Numbered from the stretch's first letter, positions 38,492-47,664 are shown. The stretch is 64,000 nucleotides of DNA from Planctomycetota bacterium (GCA_023417655.1 JAEZFD010000066.1:65537-129536); one strand, 5' to 3'. Numbers and translations: made by a program. Notes: generated by a model not told the origin, from the letters alone.

Positions 38492-39646
38492 TCAAGCTCC
38501 GGCTGAGGCACCCTGCATTTCCTGCAGGAACTCGCGGAATAGGTAATGGCTGTCGTGTGGACCGGCGCTGGCTTCCGGGTGGTATTGCACGCTGAATGCG
38601 TTGTAGCCCGGATGTCGCAGACCTTCGACAGTCTGATCGTTCAGGTTGATGTGGGTGATCTCGGTCCCTTCCGGGAGCGACTTGGAGTCGACTGCGAAAC
38701 CGTGATTCTGGGAGGTGATTTCCACCTGCCCACTCTTCACGTTCAGGACCGGCTGGTTGGCTCCGCGATGGCCGAACTTCAGCTTGTACGTCTTGCCGCC
38801 AAGAGCGAGTCCCAGCAGCTGGTGCCCCAGACAGATGCCGAAAATCGGCTTCTTCCCCAGCAGCCCGCGGATGGAATCAATAGCGTAGCCAAGCGGTTCT
38901 GGATCCCCGGGGCCGTTTGAGAGAAACACGCCATCGGGATTCAGAGCCAGAATCTCTTCGGCTGAAGTCGTGCCGGGGACGACAGTAACCTTACAGCCCA
39001 TTTCGGCCAGGTGGCGAGGAATGTTCCACTTCATCCCGTAGTCGACCGCCACGACGTGCAGATCGCAATTAGCATTCGCATCACGACGACTGACACCTGG
39101 TGTGGTCGGGTCCAGCACGAACTCATGGAGCCCCTGTTCCCAGGAATGACTCTTTGCCGGCATCACCTGTTGAACCAGATCCTGCCCCACCAGTGATGGG
39201 CTGTTCTGTGCTTTCGCGATCAGAGAGGCGTCGTCGAGATCGATTGTCGACAAGACTCCGTTCATCGCACCTTGCGTACGAATGCGTCGCACGAGTGCCC
39301 GGGTGTCGATCCCTTCAATACCAATGATGCCGTGTTCATTCAGATAGGCATCGAGCGACTGGACCGAGCGGAAGTTGCTTGGTTCGCGGCAGACTTCCCG
39401 GGCGACGAACCCGCGAAGTGCCAGCTTGTCACTTTCAACGTCATCGACATTGATACCGTAGTTGCCGATCAACGGGTTCGTCATCGTGACGATCTGACCG
39501 TTGTAGGACGGATCCGTCAGGATCTCCTGATACCCTGTCAGGCTGGTATTGAAAACAACCTCTCCAGAGACCTCGCCGGATGCCCCAAATCGGAGGCCGG
39601 TAAAAACAGTGCCGTCGGCCAGTGCGAGCTTTGCTGGTTCTGACAT
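38492..39646 (-). CDS. carA: Carbamoyl-phosphate synthase small subunit
   Basis: A 384-residue glutaminase subunit that supplies ammonia to CarB for arginine and pyrimidine synthesis. The N-terminal CPSase domain shows LADGTVFTGLRFGA and EVVFNTSLTGYQEILTDPSY. The class I amidotransferase half has FLSNGPGDP, the nucleophile motif FGICLGHQLLGLALGG and the YHPEAS His/Glu pair. The ATG at 39646 is the usual family start; the longer frame adds 52 atypical residues. carB is not in the window. Confidence 0.97.
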   Translation of the reverse strand: MSEPAKLALADGTVFTGLRFGASGEVSGEVVFNTSLTGYQEILTDPSYNGQIVTMTNPLIGNYGINVDDVESDKLALRGFVAREVCREPSNFRSVQSLDAYLNEHGIIGIEGIDTRALVRRIRTQGAMNGVLSTIDLDDASLIAKAQNSPSLVGQDLVQQVMPAKSHSWEQGLHEFVLDPTTPGVSRRDANANCDLHVVAVDYGMKWNIPRHLAEMGCKVTVVPGTTSAEEILALNPDGVFLSNGPGDPEPLGYAIDSIRGLLGKKPIFGICLGHQLLGLALGGKTYKLKFGHRGANQPVLNVKSGQVEITSQNHGFAVDSKSLPEGTEITHINLNDQTVEGLRHPGYNAFSVQYHPEASAGPHDSHYLFREFLQEMQGASAGA

Positions 39647-40044
39647 CCTGACGTGTTGCCTCAATTTGCAGCTTCGCCCCAGAACTCCATCAGGGGTCAT
39701 TGGCTGCCGGGGGAATCTGAACAGACACCATCCTGGTGCGACTGCTGCTTCGACAGAGCGAGTGTAGACCTTTAACGCGTCCCGTTGGGCCGGGTTTCTC
39801 AATTTTTAACAGAGTTGGACCCTGATCGAAAGGATCTCCCCGCAGGATTCCCCGGTCAGGGACCTTCAAAGCCGGTTTCGACCAGAAATCGCCTCTGCTT
39901 TTCCCCGAAAACCGGAAAACAGATCAGCAATCACCGCTATGTCTCCCGCTGTTTCGGCGTCCGTTGGCAAGCGGCTGGGGCGAAACCGAATCAGCGACTC
40001 CCACACAATTCGGCAACCCAAGAGCTGCGCCGGGGAGACTTCCT
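39647..40044. other. Non-coding region upstream of carA
   Basis: About 400 bases between carA and the end of the transglutaminase operon. Nothing recognisable was found: no attenuator, PyrR-binding leader or hairpin I can support. Confidence 0.3.
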
Positions 40045-40320
40045 TCACGGAATAACATCATCGAGGAGAGAGACCCCTACGACCTGTGATTTCTGGACGA
40101 ACACCCGTGTCCGGTTGACGTTAATGCCGTGACGGACCGCCTCAATGATGTATTGATCGCGCGTCGTACTTGAATCTCTCAGATCATGGGCGTCCGCATC
40201 TTCCAGAATGAGATAGTGCGAATCCTCGCCTGCCAGCACCCCCAGATAGACGTAAGGAGACGTCAGGTCCAGAACGACCAACTGCCCAAACATATCAGAA
40301 AGACCGTCAGTCTCTTTCAC
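40045..40320 (-). CDS. Small conserved protein co-encoded with transglutaminase
   Basis: A 91-residue protein, last in a four-gene run of MoxR, DUF58 and transglutaminase. Its start overlaps the stop of the transglutaminase gene by four bases, which implies coupled translation. It has a beta-rich first half (GQLVVLDLTSPYVYLGVLAG) and the motif DSSTTRDQYIIEAVRHG. No signal peptide is seen. I recognise this only as a conserved planctomycetal protein of unknown function. Confidence 0.75.
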   Translation of the reverse strand: MKETDGLSDMFGQLVVLDLTSPYVYLGVLAGEDSHYLILEDADAHDLRDSSTTRDQYIIEAVRHGINVNRTRVFVQKSQVVGVSLLDDVIP

Positions 40321-42365
40321 GAAACCACCTTCGTTCGTCGAATGAGTTTCTTACGCCGGGTCCGCATCTGCTCCAGCATTTCCATTTCATCCCGATCGAT
40401 CATATCAAAACGCAATTGGGCATAGTCGCGGTACCAGCCTGCGAACTCGTTCGAATTTTGAAGCTTCTCACTCCCCTCGACCCGCCTGGCAAAATGTAAC
40501 AATGTCTCCGACTTCCGCCTCGTGAGTCCGCGCCGTGACAGGTAGCGATCCAGTATCACTCTTTCCCGTGAAAGTGGCACGGCCCAGCGGGCCTCATACC
40601 CCTTAGTCGGATCACTCGATCTCCGTGTTCGAAGCACAACGACCCCAATCGCCCCCAAAGTGATCGTCACCAGCAGGCCGAACGCGAACTTAATCACCTT
40701 CTGCCAGATGCCGGGGGTGGTGCTGAGATCGGACAGATGACGCCACCAGGACTGGAGGGCATCACGGATTTGCATCCATTGAGTCCCGGGGTCGGAAGTC
40801 GGGATTCCAGAGGGGGGCGTGGATTCCACGGTGACCCATTGCTGCAAATCCTCGTCATACGCTTCGACCCAGGCGTGCGCATCCCGATGTCGGGCGACCC
40901 ATTCCCCCACTAATGGATTCTGCCCATTCACGACATAACCGGTGACATACCGGGTGGGAACCCCCTGGAGTCTCAGAATCAAAGCCGTTGCCGTGGCGAA
41001 ATACTCGCAATGAGCGGGAACGCGGTGAGTCAAAAAGAACTCCAGCCGATTCACTCCGCGCGGCAATTCGATTCCCAAACCGTATTCAAATTCATTCTGA
41101 AAGAACTCCGAGACCGCCAGCATCTTCTCACGAGACGTCGTCTTCCCTTCCATGAGAGACGCTGCCAGAGACTTCACTGTCGGCCCGAGCTGAGCCGGCA
41201 GCTGAAGATAGCGGGGATCGATTTCAGAGTAAGGGACACGCGGCGGTTCACCCGCCCAGAGGTTGTAAGTGGACGTCCCCTCATCCAGAAGACGCTCGAT
41301 AATGCCGTTGGGATCAACCTTGAGCAGCGACGAATCGCATTCCATTCGAGCGGTCCCTAATGGACTGAAACAGAACTGCCGGGACCGTCTGCCAACCGGA
41401 ACAACCTGCATCAGGTTCAGTGGCTGATTGGTCTCAGGACCGATGAAAAATTCCTTGCGTCCTGTGATCTCCATCGCCTCATCACGGAGAATGGACCGGG
41501 GCACAACCGTTTGAGTCGCCCCTGTTGTGCCCCACTGGTTTCTTAGAAACTGATCGAACGCCTTGCCACGCAGATAATCCGGCTTCACATCAGAAGTTAT
41601 CAGCAGTGCGATTTCATCGCCGCCGACGAACTTCATGCCCGAGACATCAGTCAAGCCTCCCCCACCAGAAAAACCGTGGCGAAAGCGGGTCTGCTGACGG
41701 GCAAAGAGCAACTGACTAATCACTCTCTCCAACTGATTCTCATGGCGATGAAGTGCAATCGCCAGCTGCCGTCCGGCAAACAGAGAACCGGCCATCAGAA
41801 CGACAAGAGTAACTGCTCGAATCCAGCGTCCTCGACGAACCTGCACCGGAACCCGCTCTCGACTTGAGGCGGCAAAAACAGCCCAAAGGACGAGATAAGC
41901 CGCATTCAGTACCAGAACGACACTTCGCGTGGAGCCACTGACACGGATGTCCCCTGACAGCACGATTCCCGCTGAAGAGATTGCCAGCATCCAGATCGGA
42001 AGCCGCTCGGCGTATTGCTTGAGAAACAGCATCAGCAACTGCATCGAAAGACAACAGCACGACATATGAAATGCGACGTCGGTGCCGATAAAGCCCATCG
42101 ACGTGAAGTCAGTCTCACTGGTTCGGGTGAGAATCACGAAGCCAGCCGCCAGCGTGAGAAAGCTGACAGGCACCGGGAGCCGGATCAGTAATCCAAACTG
42201 CGGAGCGAACCAGCCCGCCAGTGCGATGACACTGACCGGCATGGGCGGCGACGCCATCAGCTGCATCAGCAGGAGATTCTGAATCAGAATCATTCCGACA
42301 GCAGCCGTTCGCTGCATGTTCGGCAGACGATTCAGCCCCAGCCATTCGCGCGTTACAGCAGACAT
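40317..42365 (-). CDS. TgpA-type membrane transglutaminase
   Basis: A 682-residue membrane protein. Multiple N-terminal helices (about 1-210) are followed by an exported transglutaminase-like domain, then a further helix (VIKFAFGLLVTITLGAIGVVVL) and a DUF4129-like cytosolic tail with LHFARRVEG. The catalytic core shows PAHCEYFATATALILRLQGVPTRYVTGY with the active Cys, HRDAHAWVEAY with the His, and WVTVESTPP where the third residue is usually Asp or Glu. It overlaps the DUF58 gene by 13 bases. The operon layout MoxR-DUF58-TgpA is well known in bacteria, though the substrate is not. Confidence 0.92.
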   Translation of the reverse strand: MSAVTREWLGLNRLPNMQRTAAVGMILIQNLLLMQLMASPPMPVSVIALAGWFAPQFGLLIRLPVPVSFLTLAAGFVILTRTSETDFTSMGFIGTDVAFHMSCCCLSMQLLMLFLKQYAERLPIWMLAISSAGIVLSGDIRVSGSTRSVVLVLNAAYLVLWAVFAASSRERVPVQVRRGRWIRAVTLVVLMAGSLFAGRQLAIALHRHENQLERVISQLLFARQQTRFRHGFSGGGGLTDVSGMKFVGGDEIALLITSDVKPDYLRGKAFDQFLRNQWGTTGATQTVVPRSILRDEAMEITGRKEFFIGPETNQPLNLMQVVPVGRRSRQFCFSPLGTARMECDSSLLKVDPNGIIERLLDEGTSTYNLWAGEPPRVPYSEIDPRYLQLPAQLGPTVKSLAASLMEGKTTSREKMLAVSEFFQNEFEYGLGIELPRGVNRLEFFLTHRVPAHCEYFATATALILRLQGVPTRYVTGYVVNGQNPLVGEWVARHRDAHAWVEAYDEDLQQWVTVESTPPSGIPTSDPGTQWMQIRDALQSWWRHLSDLSTTPGIWQKVIKFAFGLLVTITLGAIGVVVLRTRRSSDPTKGYEARWAVPLSRERVILDRYLSRRGLTRRKSETLLHFARRVEGSEKLQNSNEFAGWYRDYAQLRFDMIDRDEMEMLEQMRTRRKKLIRRTKVVS

Positions 42366-43594
42366 GCGTCTCCTTTCAGCACGTCGGCAGGCGACAGGAC
42401 CAGATGAAAATCATCCTGAGGAAACGGCAATGCAGTCGGCCGGCTTCGCAGCAGAAGGACACGATAGCTGCAGCCACTATGAATGATCTGATTGACAAGT
42501 TCCTGTCGGTTTTGATCCCACTGCAGCAGCAGACAGATCACGATGGACGTTGACTCGAGTGACTCACGGATGACCGGTGTCAGTTGCTCGAAACAATCTG
42601 TGTCACAGCCTTCAAGCCCGGCCAGAATCTCCAGAATCGATTCCAGGTACGTCGAGCTTTGAGTGCTCGCTTCAAAGAAGAACAGGTCCGGGCCTGCGGC
42701 GAACAGTTCCACCGTCGTCCCCAGATGATCGAGGGCATCGGTCAGTGCAGCGGTGAGACTGATCGCAGCTTCCAGTTCTTCCCGCGAATCTTCTGACACT
42801 CCCCACCAGTTCTTCTGGATCGACGTATCCAAGACGATCGCCACGCGAGAACTGTACTCTTCCTGATACTCACGAACGACCGGTTTACCGACGCGTGCCC
42901 ACGCCCGAAAGTCGAGCCGCTTAGTCGGTTCCCCGGGGATGTACTCGCGGTTCCCGCTGTACTCGGCTGCATTTCCTGTGCGGGCCTCTGACAGCAGTCC
43001 CCCCTGCTGATAACGATGCGACAACGGCAAATCGAGTTGTTCGAGCCGATGGTATGTCGGCACGACAGTCAACTTATTGAATGTCAGCGGCACGCTCCCG
43101 ACCCGCATAAAGTTCAGAGGGAACGTGCTGTGAACCCAGAAATAGGGGATCGCAAACTGCCCTCGCTGGGTTGTCTTGAGCTCAACGGGAATTGAAGCGT
43201 ATTCCCCCCGCGCAAGCACCGGGACCGAGACATGGGCATTCTGATGTCGAATCCCCTCCGGCAGAAGAAAACCGGCACACATCAGGTCGCACGCGGGGAG
43301 ATACCCCTGATTCTGAACCGTGACGATCCCGTTGGCGACATCCCCTGCAGTGACGCGTTCCGGGAATGCACAGGTGACTTTGAGCTTGGGACGGAACAGA
43401 CTCCCGACGAACTCAACAGCACCAAAGAGCACCACAATTCCACAGAACAGCTGATAGATCGGAATCTCGACCGTAATCAGCCCACTGGCGCTCAGAAACA
43501 TCAGAAAAACTGCCATCCGACCGACAGGAGTCAATCGGTAGAAAACGAAGTACCGAAGCCTTCGCATCGCCCAGCTTTGACGGAGTTTCGCCAT
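42353..43594 (-). CDS. DUF58 domain protein
   Basis: A 413-residue protein with two N-terminal helices (GRMAVFLMFLSASGLITVEIP and LFCGIVVLFGAVEFVGSLF), an Ig-like segment and the DUF58 core: EYSGNREYIPGEPTKRLDFRAWARVGKPVVREY. A vWA-like domain follows, with VAIVLDTSIQ. The ATG at 43594 is preferred; a GTG ten codons upstream (43624) is possible. It sits between moxR and the transglutaminase gene and likely works with both. Confidence 0.92.
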   Translation of the reverse strand: MAKLRQSWAMRRLRYFVFYRLTPVGRMAVFLMFLSASGLITVEIPIYQLFCGIVVLFGAVEFVGSLFRPKLKVTCAFPERVTAGDVANGIVTVQNQGYLPACDLMCAGFLLPEGIRHQNAHVSVPVLARGEYASIPVELKTTQRGQFAIPYFWVHSTFPLNFMRVGSVPLTFNKLTVVPTYHRLEQLDLPLSHRYQQGGLLSEARTGNAAEYSGNREYIPGEPTKRLDFRAWARVGKPVVREYQEEYSSRVAIVLDTSIQKNWWGVSEDSREELEAAISLTAALTDALDHLGTTVELFAAGPDLFFFEASTQSSTYLESILEILAGLEGCDTDCFEQLTPVIRESLESTSIVICLLLQWDQNRQELVNQIIHSGCSYRVLLLRSRPTALPFPQDDFHLVLSPADVLKGDACLL

Positions 43595-43704
43595 GAGTGC
43601 ATTTTCACAAGCGTCCGAACTCACCCCGGAATGCGTCGTGCCTCACTCTGAATAATTGCCACACAAGACTTTTCGTATTGTTAAGTTATCGTATGGCAGC
43701 CGAC

Positions 43705-44736
43705 TCAGGCCGGCACAGGGAACTGCTGCACGATCTCTTCGATTATCTGCTCTTTCGAGGTGCTTCCATAACGCGCCTTAGGAGTCATCACCAGTCGGTG
43801 CGCCAGCACGTAGGTCGCCATCTTCTGAACATCGTCCGGCAGTACGAAATCCCGCCCATACAGAAACGCACAGGCCTGCACGGCGCGGAAGAACATCTGC
43901 GATCCTCGCGGACTGACCCCCAGCTTCAGCAACGGGTGCTGACGGGTTTTCCCCACGAGATCGACGATGTACTCCGCAATCGCCCGTTCCATACGAACTT
44001 CGCGGACATCCGCCTGCAACTGTGCCACCTCGGCCATTGTCATGACCGATTCCATGATGACCTCGGAGACCAGAGAGCGATCATAGAGGATTTCCACTTC
44101 CATATTCCGATCGGGATAGCCAACCTTCAGTTGGACAAGAAAGCGGTCGAGCTGGGCCTCCGGGAGCGGATAGGTTCCGTGAAAATCGACAGGGTTCTGA
44201 GTCGCCAAAACGAGAAACGGCTGGGGCAGCCGATAACGGACCCCTTCAATGGTCGCCTGCCCTTCGCTCATGGCCTCAAGCAAGGCCGACTGCGTTCGCG
44301 GCGATGCGCGATTGATCTCATCTGCGAGCAGAATACTGCTGAAGATGGGTCCCTTTTTAAAGGTGAACGATCCGTCGACCGGGTTATAGATCGACGCCCC
44401 CAGAATGTCCGAGGGGAGCAAGTCAGGGGTGAACTGGACCCGACGAAACTCTGCGTCCAACGAGAACGCCAGCGCCTTGGCGAGAGTGGTTTTTCCGACG
44501 CCGGGCACGTCTTCCATCAGGATCGATCCTCCCGCGAGGAGGCCGATCAGCAGAATATCGATCGTTTCTTCTTTTCCGCGAATGATGCGGGCAAGGTTCT
44601 GCTGCAGGCGGCGGAGACGACTCTTTAACCCCGTGCGGTCAATGTCCACCGGGGGAGGATGCTGCAAATGTTGATTCAGCGCCATGTTCTGCGGTTCCGC
44701 TGGGGGAGAGGGCCCGATCCGCGCTGATTGTTCCAT
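43705..44736 (-). CDS. MoxR-type AAA+ ATPase
   Basis: A 343-residue MoxR chaperone-like ATPase. Walker A is EDVPGVGKTTLAK (GVGKTT at 79-84), Walker B is SILLADEINRASPRTQSALLEAM, and the sensor is LATQNPVDFHGTYPLPEAQLDRF. The C-terminal lid has GVSPRGSQMFFRAVQA. The ATG at 44736 is chosen; one at 44685 is also possible. It starts the operon with DUF58 and TgpA and is divergent from the BMC operon regulator. Confidence 0.94.
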   Translation of the reverse strand: MEQSARIGPSPPAEPQNMALNQHLQHPPPVDIDRTGLKSRLRRLQQNLARIIRGKEETIDILLIGLLAGGSILMEDVPGVGKTTLAKALAFSLDAEFRRVQFTPDLLPSDILGASIYNPVDGSFTFKKGPIFSSILLADEINRASPRTQSALLEAMSEGQATIEGVRYRLPQPFLVLATQNPVDFHGTYPLPEAQLDRFLVQLKVGYPDRNMEVEILYDRSLVSEVIMESVMTMAEVAQLQADVREVRMERAIAEYIVDLVGKTRQHPLLKLGVSPRGSQMFFRAVQACAFLYGRDFVLPDDVQKMATYVLAHRLVMTPKARYGSTSKEQIIEEIVQQFPVPA

Positions 44737-44920
44737 TCCGAGCAACTTTTCCGACTTCGACCTCCCTGAAAAGCCAGGACGGTCTCTTTTGTGCGGATTC
44801 GTAAGGAGAAGATGAGTTCTCCCGCCGACCAAGTGTTCAACCGACAAATCTTAACACGCCACATCACGCAGTCACCAGCAGGTCTTTCAACTGACTCATT
44901 TTGAAATATTTTGAGGGAAC

Positions 44921-44947
44921 CTGACTGGAACTGACATTTCCAGACAG
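44921..44947. promoter_or_regulatory. Inverted repeat, candidate operator of the BMC operon
   Basis: CTGACTGGAA at 44921-44930 and TTCCAGACAG at 44938-44947 form 10-base arms with one mismatch around a 7-base spacer. The site lies seven bases before a TTGACA box at 44954-44959 and about 60 bases before the deoR-type start codon. This is where a self-regulating DeoR-family repressor would be expected to bind. Confidence 0.5.
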
Positions 44948-44953
44948 TACAAT

Positions 44954-44959
44954 TTGACA
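44954..44959 (+). promoter_or_regulatory. Possible -35 box of the BMC operon
   Basis: A perfect TTGACA hexamer 45 bases upstream of the regulator start. No good -10 hexamer is found at the normal distance (GGAATC at 44977), so the promoter may need activation or use another sigma factor. Confidence 0.3.
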
Positions 44960-45003
44960 TCCCTTCAAACACCTTTGGAATCACGACAAGAGAGGAGGGA
45001 CAA

Positions 45004-45765
45004 ATGCTGCTGGACCAAAGACGCCATAGCATACTCCATCTAATTCGTGACAAAGGATTTGCATCGCTTCGAGAAATTGCGAACGAGGTTGACTCCAGCG
45101 AATCAACGGCGCGACGGGATTTGGAATATCTTGAAAGTCTCGGGCACATCAGAAGAACCCGAGGGGGTGCGGCGTACGTTGGAGAGGCTCTTTCCGGTTT
45201 TGACGATCGACGCAATCTGGCAGTCCGGGAGAAGCAGAGGATCGGCAAAGCGGCTGCTGATTTCATCGGCACCGGCGAGACGATCATTCTGGACGGAGGA
45301 ACAACCACACTGGAAGTCGCGCGCTGCCTGGGTGGAAAGTCCTTACAGGTGGTGACGAACTCGCTCCCGATCGTCAGTCACTTGGTCGGGAGCCCGGAGA
45401 TCGAGGTCGTTTTTCTCGGCGGCTACCTGTATCCCAAGACAGGCGTCGCATTGGGCGAGTTAACCGTCTCGGCATTGAAACAGATTCACGCCCGTCGGCT
45501 GATCATGGGAGTCGGCGGAATCACCGCGAGCGGGTTGTTTAACTCCAATTCGCTGCTGGTAGAAACAGAGCGCCAGATGATGGCCTCTGCAGATGAAGTG
45601 ACCGTTGTCGCCGATAGCGGGAAGTTCGGACATTCCGAACTCGTCCGGCTGTGCGGACTCGAAACGGTTCACCGCATGATTGTGGATGCCGGACTGCCGG
45701 ATGAGTGGCGAGACCGGATCCAGAGTCACGGAATTGAACTGATCATCGTGGAAGACGTGGCCTGA
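45004..45765 (+). CDS. DeoR/GlpR-family transcriptional regulator
   Basis: A 253-residue regulator. The N-terminal winged helix has ASLREIANEVDSSESTARRDLEYLE, with the DeoR recognition helix. The sensor domain has the sugar-phosphate-isomerase-like blocks FIGTGETIILDGGTTTLEVA and VVTNSLPI. The ATG has a near-perfect GAGGAGGG ribosome binding site. It is the first gene of the BMC operon, so it probably senses a sugar phosphate such as fuculose- or rhamnulose-1-phosphate. A DeoR regulator in this position is known from planctomycetal BMC loci. Confidence 0.94.
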   Translation: MLLDQRRHSILHLIRDKGFASLREIANEVDSSESTARRDLEYLESLGHIRRTRGGAAYVGEALSGFDDRRNLAVREKQRIGKAAADFIGTGETIILDGGTTTLEVARCLGGKSLQVVTNSLPIVSHLVGSPEIEVVFLGGYLYPKTGVALGELTVSALKQIHARRLIMGVGGITASGLFNSNSLLVETERQMMASADEVTVVADSGKFGHSELVRLCGLETVHRMIVDAGLPDEWRDRIQSHGIELIIVEDVA

Positions 45766-45823
45766 GACCCGGACCAGACTTTCCGAATTTGTGACATTGC
45801 CATCAGCATCGAGAGAATGACCT

Positions 45824-46537
45824 ATGTCGGCAGCGCACTTCGCCGGACTGAAACAGGCAGATATCGAATCGCTCGTGCGCGCAGTTCTGCAAAAGCACCT
45901 GTCGCCTGGTCCTGCTGCTGCACCGGCTGGCCCGCCGAACCCGCTCGTCGTGAATATCTCGGCACGTCACTGCCATCTGACTGATGAGCACATTGAAATC
46001 CTCTTCGGCAAAGGCCATAAGCTGACTCCGACCAAGTGGCTCTATCAAGAGGGCTACTACGCGGCCGCCGAAACGGTCGCCATTGTTGGCCCCCGGCGCC
46101 GCATGCTTCCGGAAGTTCGCGTCCTTGGCCCGTCACGCGGTGCCTCACAGGTCGAACTCGCTTTCACCGACTCGATCTCTCTCGGTCTGGAACTTCCCGT
46201 CCGCATCAGCGGCGACGTCGCTGGCAGCCCCGGTTGCCTGCTGGTTGGCCCCAAGGGAAGTCTGGAACTGAAAGAAGGGGTCATCCGGGCCATGCGTCAC
46301 GTTCACATGTCCCCCGCCGACATGGCCTATTGGGGCGTGAAAAATGGGGACGCCATGCAGTTGCGTGTGGAATCCGCCGGCTGCACCACAGTCCTCGAAG
46401 ACCTGATGGTTCGCGGCGGCGACGACAAGATCAAGCTGGAAGTCCATCTCGATACTGATGAAGGCAACGCGGTCAATCTCAGCAAAGCCTCTCGCGTGGA
46501 ACTGCTGAAGCCCGTCGGTTGCGGTTGCCATAAATAG
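45824..46537 (+). CDS. pduL: PduL phosphotransacylase with encapsulation peptide
   Basis: A 237-residue phosphotransacylase that converts acyl-CoA to acyl-phosphate and recycles CoA inside the shell. Residues 8-26 form an amphipathic helix (LKQADIESLVRAVLQKHL), then a Pro/Ala linker, as expected for an N-terminal encapsulation peptide. The two PduL beta-barrels show ISARHCHLT with His 49 and His 51, RHVHMSP with His 159 and His 161, and EVHLDTDEGNA with His 208 as likely zinc ligands. The C-terminus ends in a GCGCHK cysteine cluster. It lies 58 bases after the regulator gene. Confidence 0.95.
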   Translation: MSAAHFAGLKQADIESLVRAVLQKHLSPGPAAAPAGPPNPLVVNISARHCHLTDEHIEILFGKGHKLTPTKWLYQEGYYAAAETVAIVGPRRRMLPEVRVLGPSRGASQVELAFTDSISLGLELPVRISGDVAGSPGCLLVGPKGSLELKEGVIRAMRHVHMSPADMAYWGVKNGDAMQLRVESAGCTTVLEDLMVRGGDDKIKLEVHLDTDEGNAVNLSKASRVELLKPVGCGCHK

Positions 46538-46599
46538 CCTGTCAGCACTGGCTCGACAGGTCACACTTTGAATTTCCTTTTTTCTCCTGGAGTAAAGCA

Positions 46600-46890
46600 A
46601 TGGCTCGAGTGAATGAAGCATTGGGGATGATCGAAACCAAGGGGCTGGTCTCTATGATCGAAGCGACCGATGCCGCCCTGAAAGCCGCCAACGTCACGAT
46701 GGTCGGCTGGGAAAAGATCGGAAGCGGAATCGCGACCGTCTTCCTCACAGGTGACGTCGCCGCTGTGAAAGCTGCCGTTGACGCTGGTGCATCAGCCGCT
46801 TCCAAGATCGGCGAAGTCCTCAGCGTGCAGGTCATCCCACGTCCGCACGAAGACCTGGACAGCATTCTCCCCAAGCGCAAAGAGAGCTAA
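46600..46890 (+). CDS. BMC-H shell protein 1
   Basis: A 96-residue hexameric shell protein of the PduA/CcmK class. It has the Pfam00936 pattern EALGMIETKGLVSMIEATDAALKAANV, GSGIATVFLTGDVAAVKAAVDAG and VLSVQVIPRPHEDL. The pore loop KIGSG is canonical. It is longer than the second BMC-H by nine residues, mostly a charged C-terminal tail (DSILPKRKES). It begins with a clear CTGGAG ribosome binding site. It should form shell facets. Confidence 0.97.
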   Translation: MARVNEALGMIETKGLVSMIEATDAALKAANVTMVGWEKIGSGIATVFLTGDVAAVKAAVDAGASAASKIGEVLSVQVIPRPHEDLDSILPKRKES

Positions 46891-47206
46891 TTCGCTCTCC
46901 TGATTGCTTCTCACTGACCGTCACAGACGCAGCCAGGGTTCGCTCCGCCCTCCTTTGCTGCAATGTTTGAAGCTCAGAGACCCGGGGAGATTCCAGGGGA
47001 AAAAACCACCGCACTGATCAGACCTGTTTTAATCCGTGTCAGACCATGAACCCCTCATGTGAAAGACACCTGACGGACAATCTGAGAAGTCGATCCCCGT
47101 TCCCGCAGTTGCCGAACAGATCCCCGGAAGCCCGTCACAGAGTTGCTTTGCACTCTGCCAGCATCCGGCCCCCACGCCTGAAAGTTATTGCTCCAGGATT
47201 TGAATC
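46891..47206. other. Spacer between the two BMC-H genes
   Basis: About 315 bases with no gene, unusually long for this operon. A small hairpin overlaps the first stop codon (GAGAGC at 46882-46887 with GCTCTC at 46894-46899). The remainder could hold an internal promoter or processing site. I cannot name one. Confidence 0.4.
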
Positions 47207-47470
47207 ATGAATGATGCCATCGGTCTTGTTGAAACCAAGGGCCTCATCGCGGCGATTGAAGCCAGCGATGCGATGCTCAAGTCTGCCAACGTTACGCTCG
47301 TCAAACAGCTGAACATTGGTAACGCCTTTATCACCACCATCATCCGCGGCGACGTCGGCTCAGTTCGGGCTTCTGTCGACGCTGGTGCTGCTGCCGGGGC
47401 CAAAGTGGGCGAGATTATCAGCGCTCACATCATCCCCCGCGCCGCCGCCGGCCTGATGGACCACTTCTAA
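47207..47470 (+). CDS. BMC-H shell protein 2
   Basis: An 87-residue PduA-like hexamer. It has DAIGLVETKGLIAAIEASDAMLKSANV, the pore loop NIGNAF in place of the canonical GSG type, and EIISAHIIPRAAAGLMDHF at the end. The pore residues differ from those of the first BMC-H protein, so the two hexamers probably pass different metabolites or sit in different facets. A ribosome binding site is weak (GGATT). Confidence 0.96.
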   Translation: MNDAIGLVETKGLIAAIEASDAMLKSANVTLVKQLNIGNAFITTIIRGDVGSVRASVDAGAAAGAKVGEIISAHIIPRAAAGLMDHF

Positions 47471-47510
47471 GAACAAGCGTGTTCCCAACTGACAAAATCT
47501 GGCACCTCTC

Positions 47511-47535
47511 CTGAAATGGCCACTGGCCGTTTCAG
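47511..47535 (+). other. Hairpin after the second BMC-H gene
   Basis: CTGAAATGGCC at 47511-47521 pairs with GGCCGTTTCAG at 47525-47535, an 11-bp stem with a 3-base loop and one G-T pair. No T tract follows, so it is more likely to stabilise the upstream mRNA end or partly attenuate than to terminate. Confidence 0.55.
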
Positions 47536-47664
47536 TAAGCCCCCAGTCAGCGTCAGTGTCGAACGCCTTTGTCTCTTACCTGAAATCGGCGGCATTCGTT
47601 CCTTCTCAGGAAATGTCTTCGCCCCGTTTTCGCCTTCATTAGCAGTGCTCCAAAGGATCTCAGC

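Noticed and set aside
40317..42365. Loss of a catalytic residue in the transglutaminase (Glu in WVTVESTPP)
   Set aside because: Acidic residues other than Asp occur at this place in TgpA-like proteins, so it does not show inactivation.
43597..44628. 343-residue plus-strand frame over moxR
   Set aside because: It is antisense to the MoxR ATPase, and its His/Arg-rich composition is typical of shadow frames.
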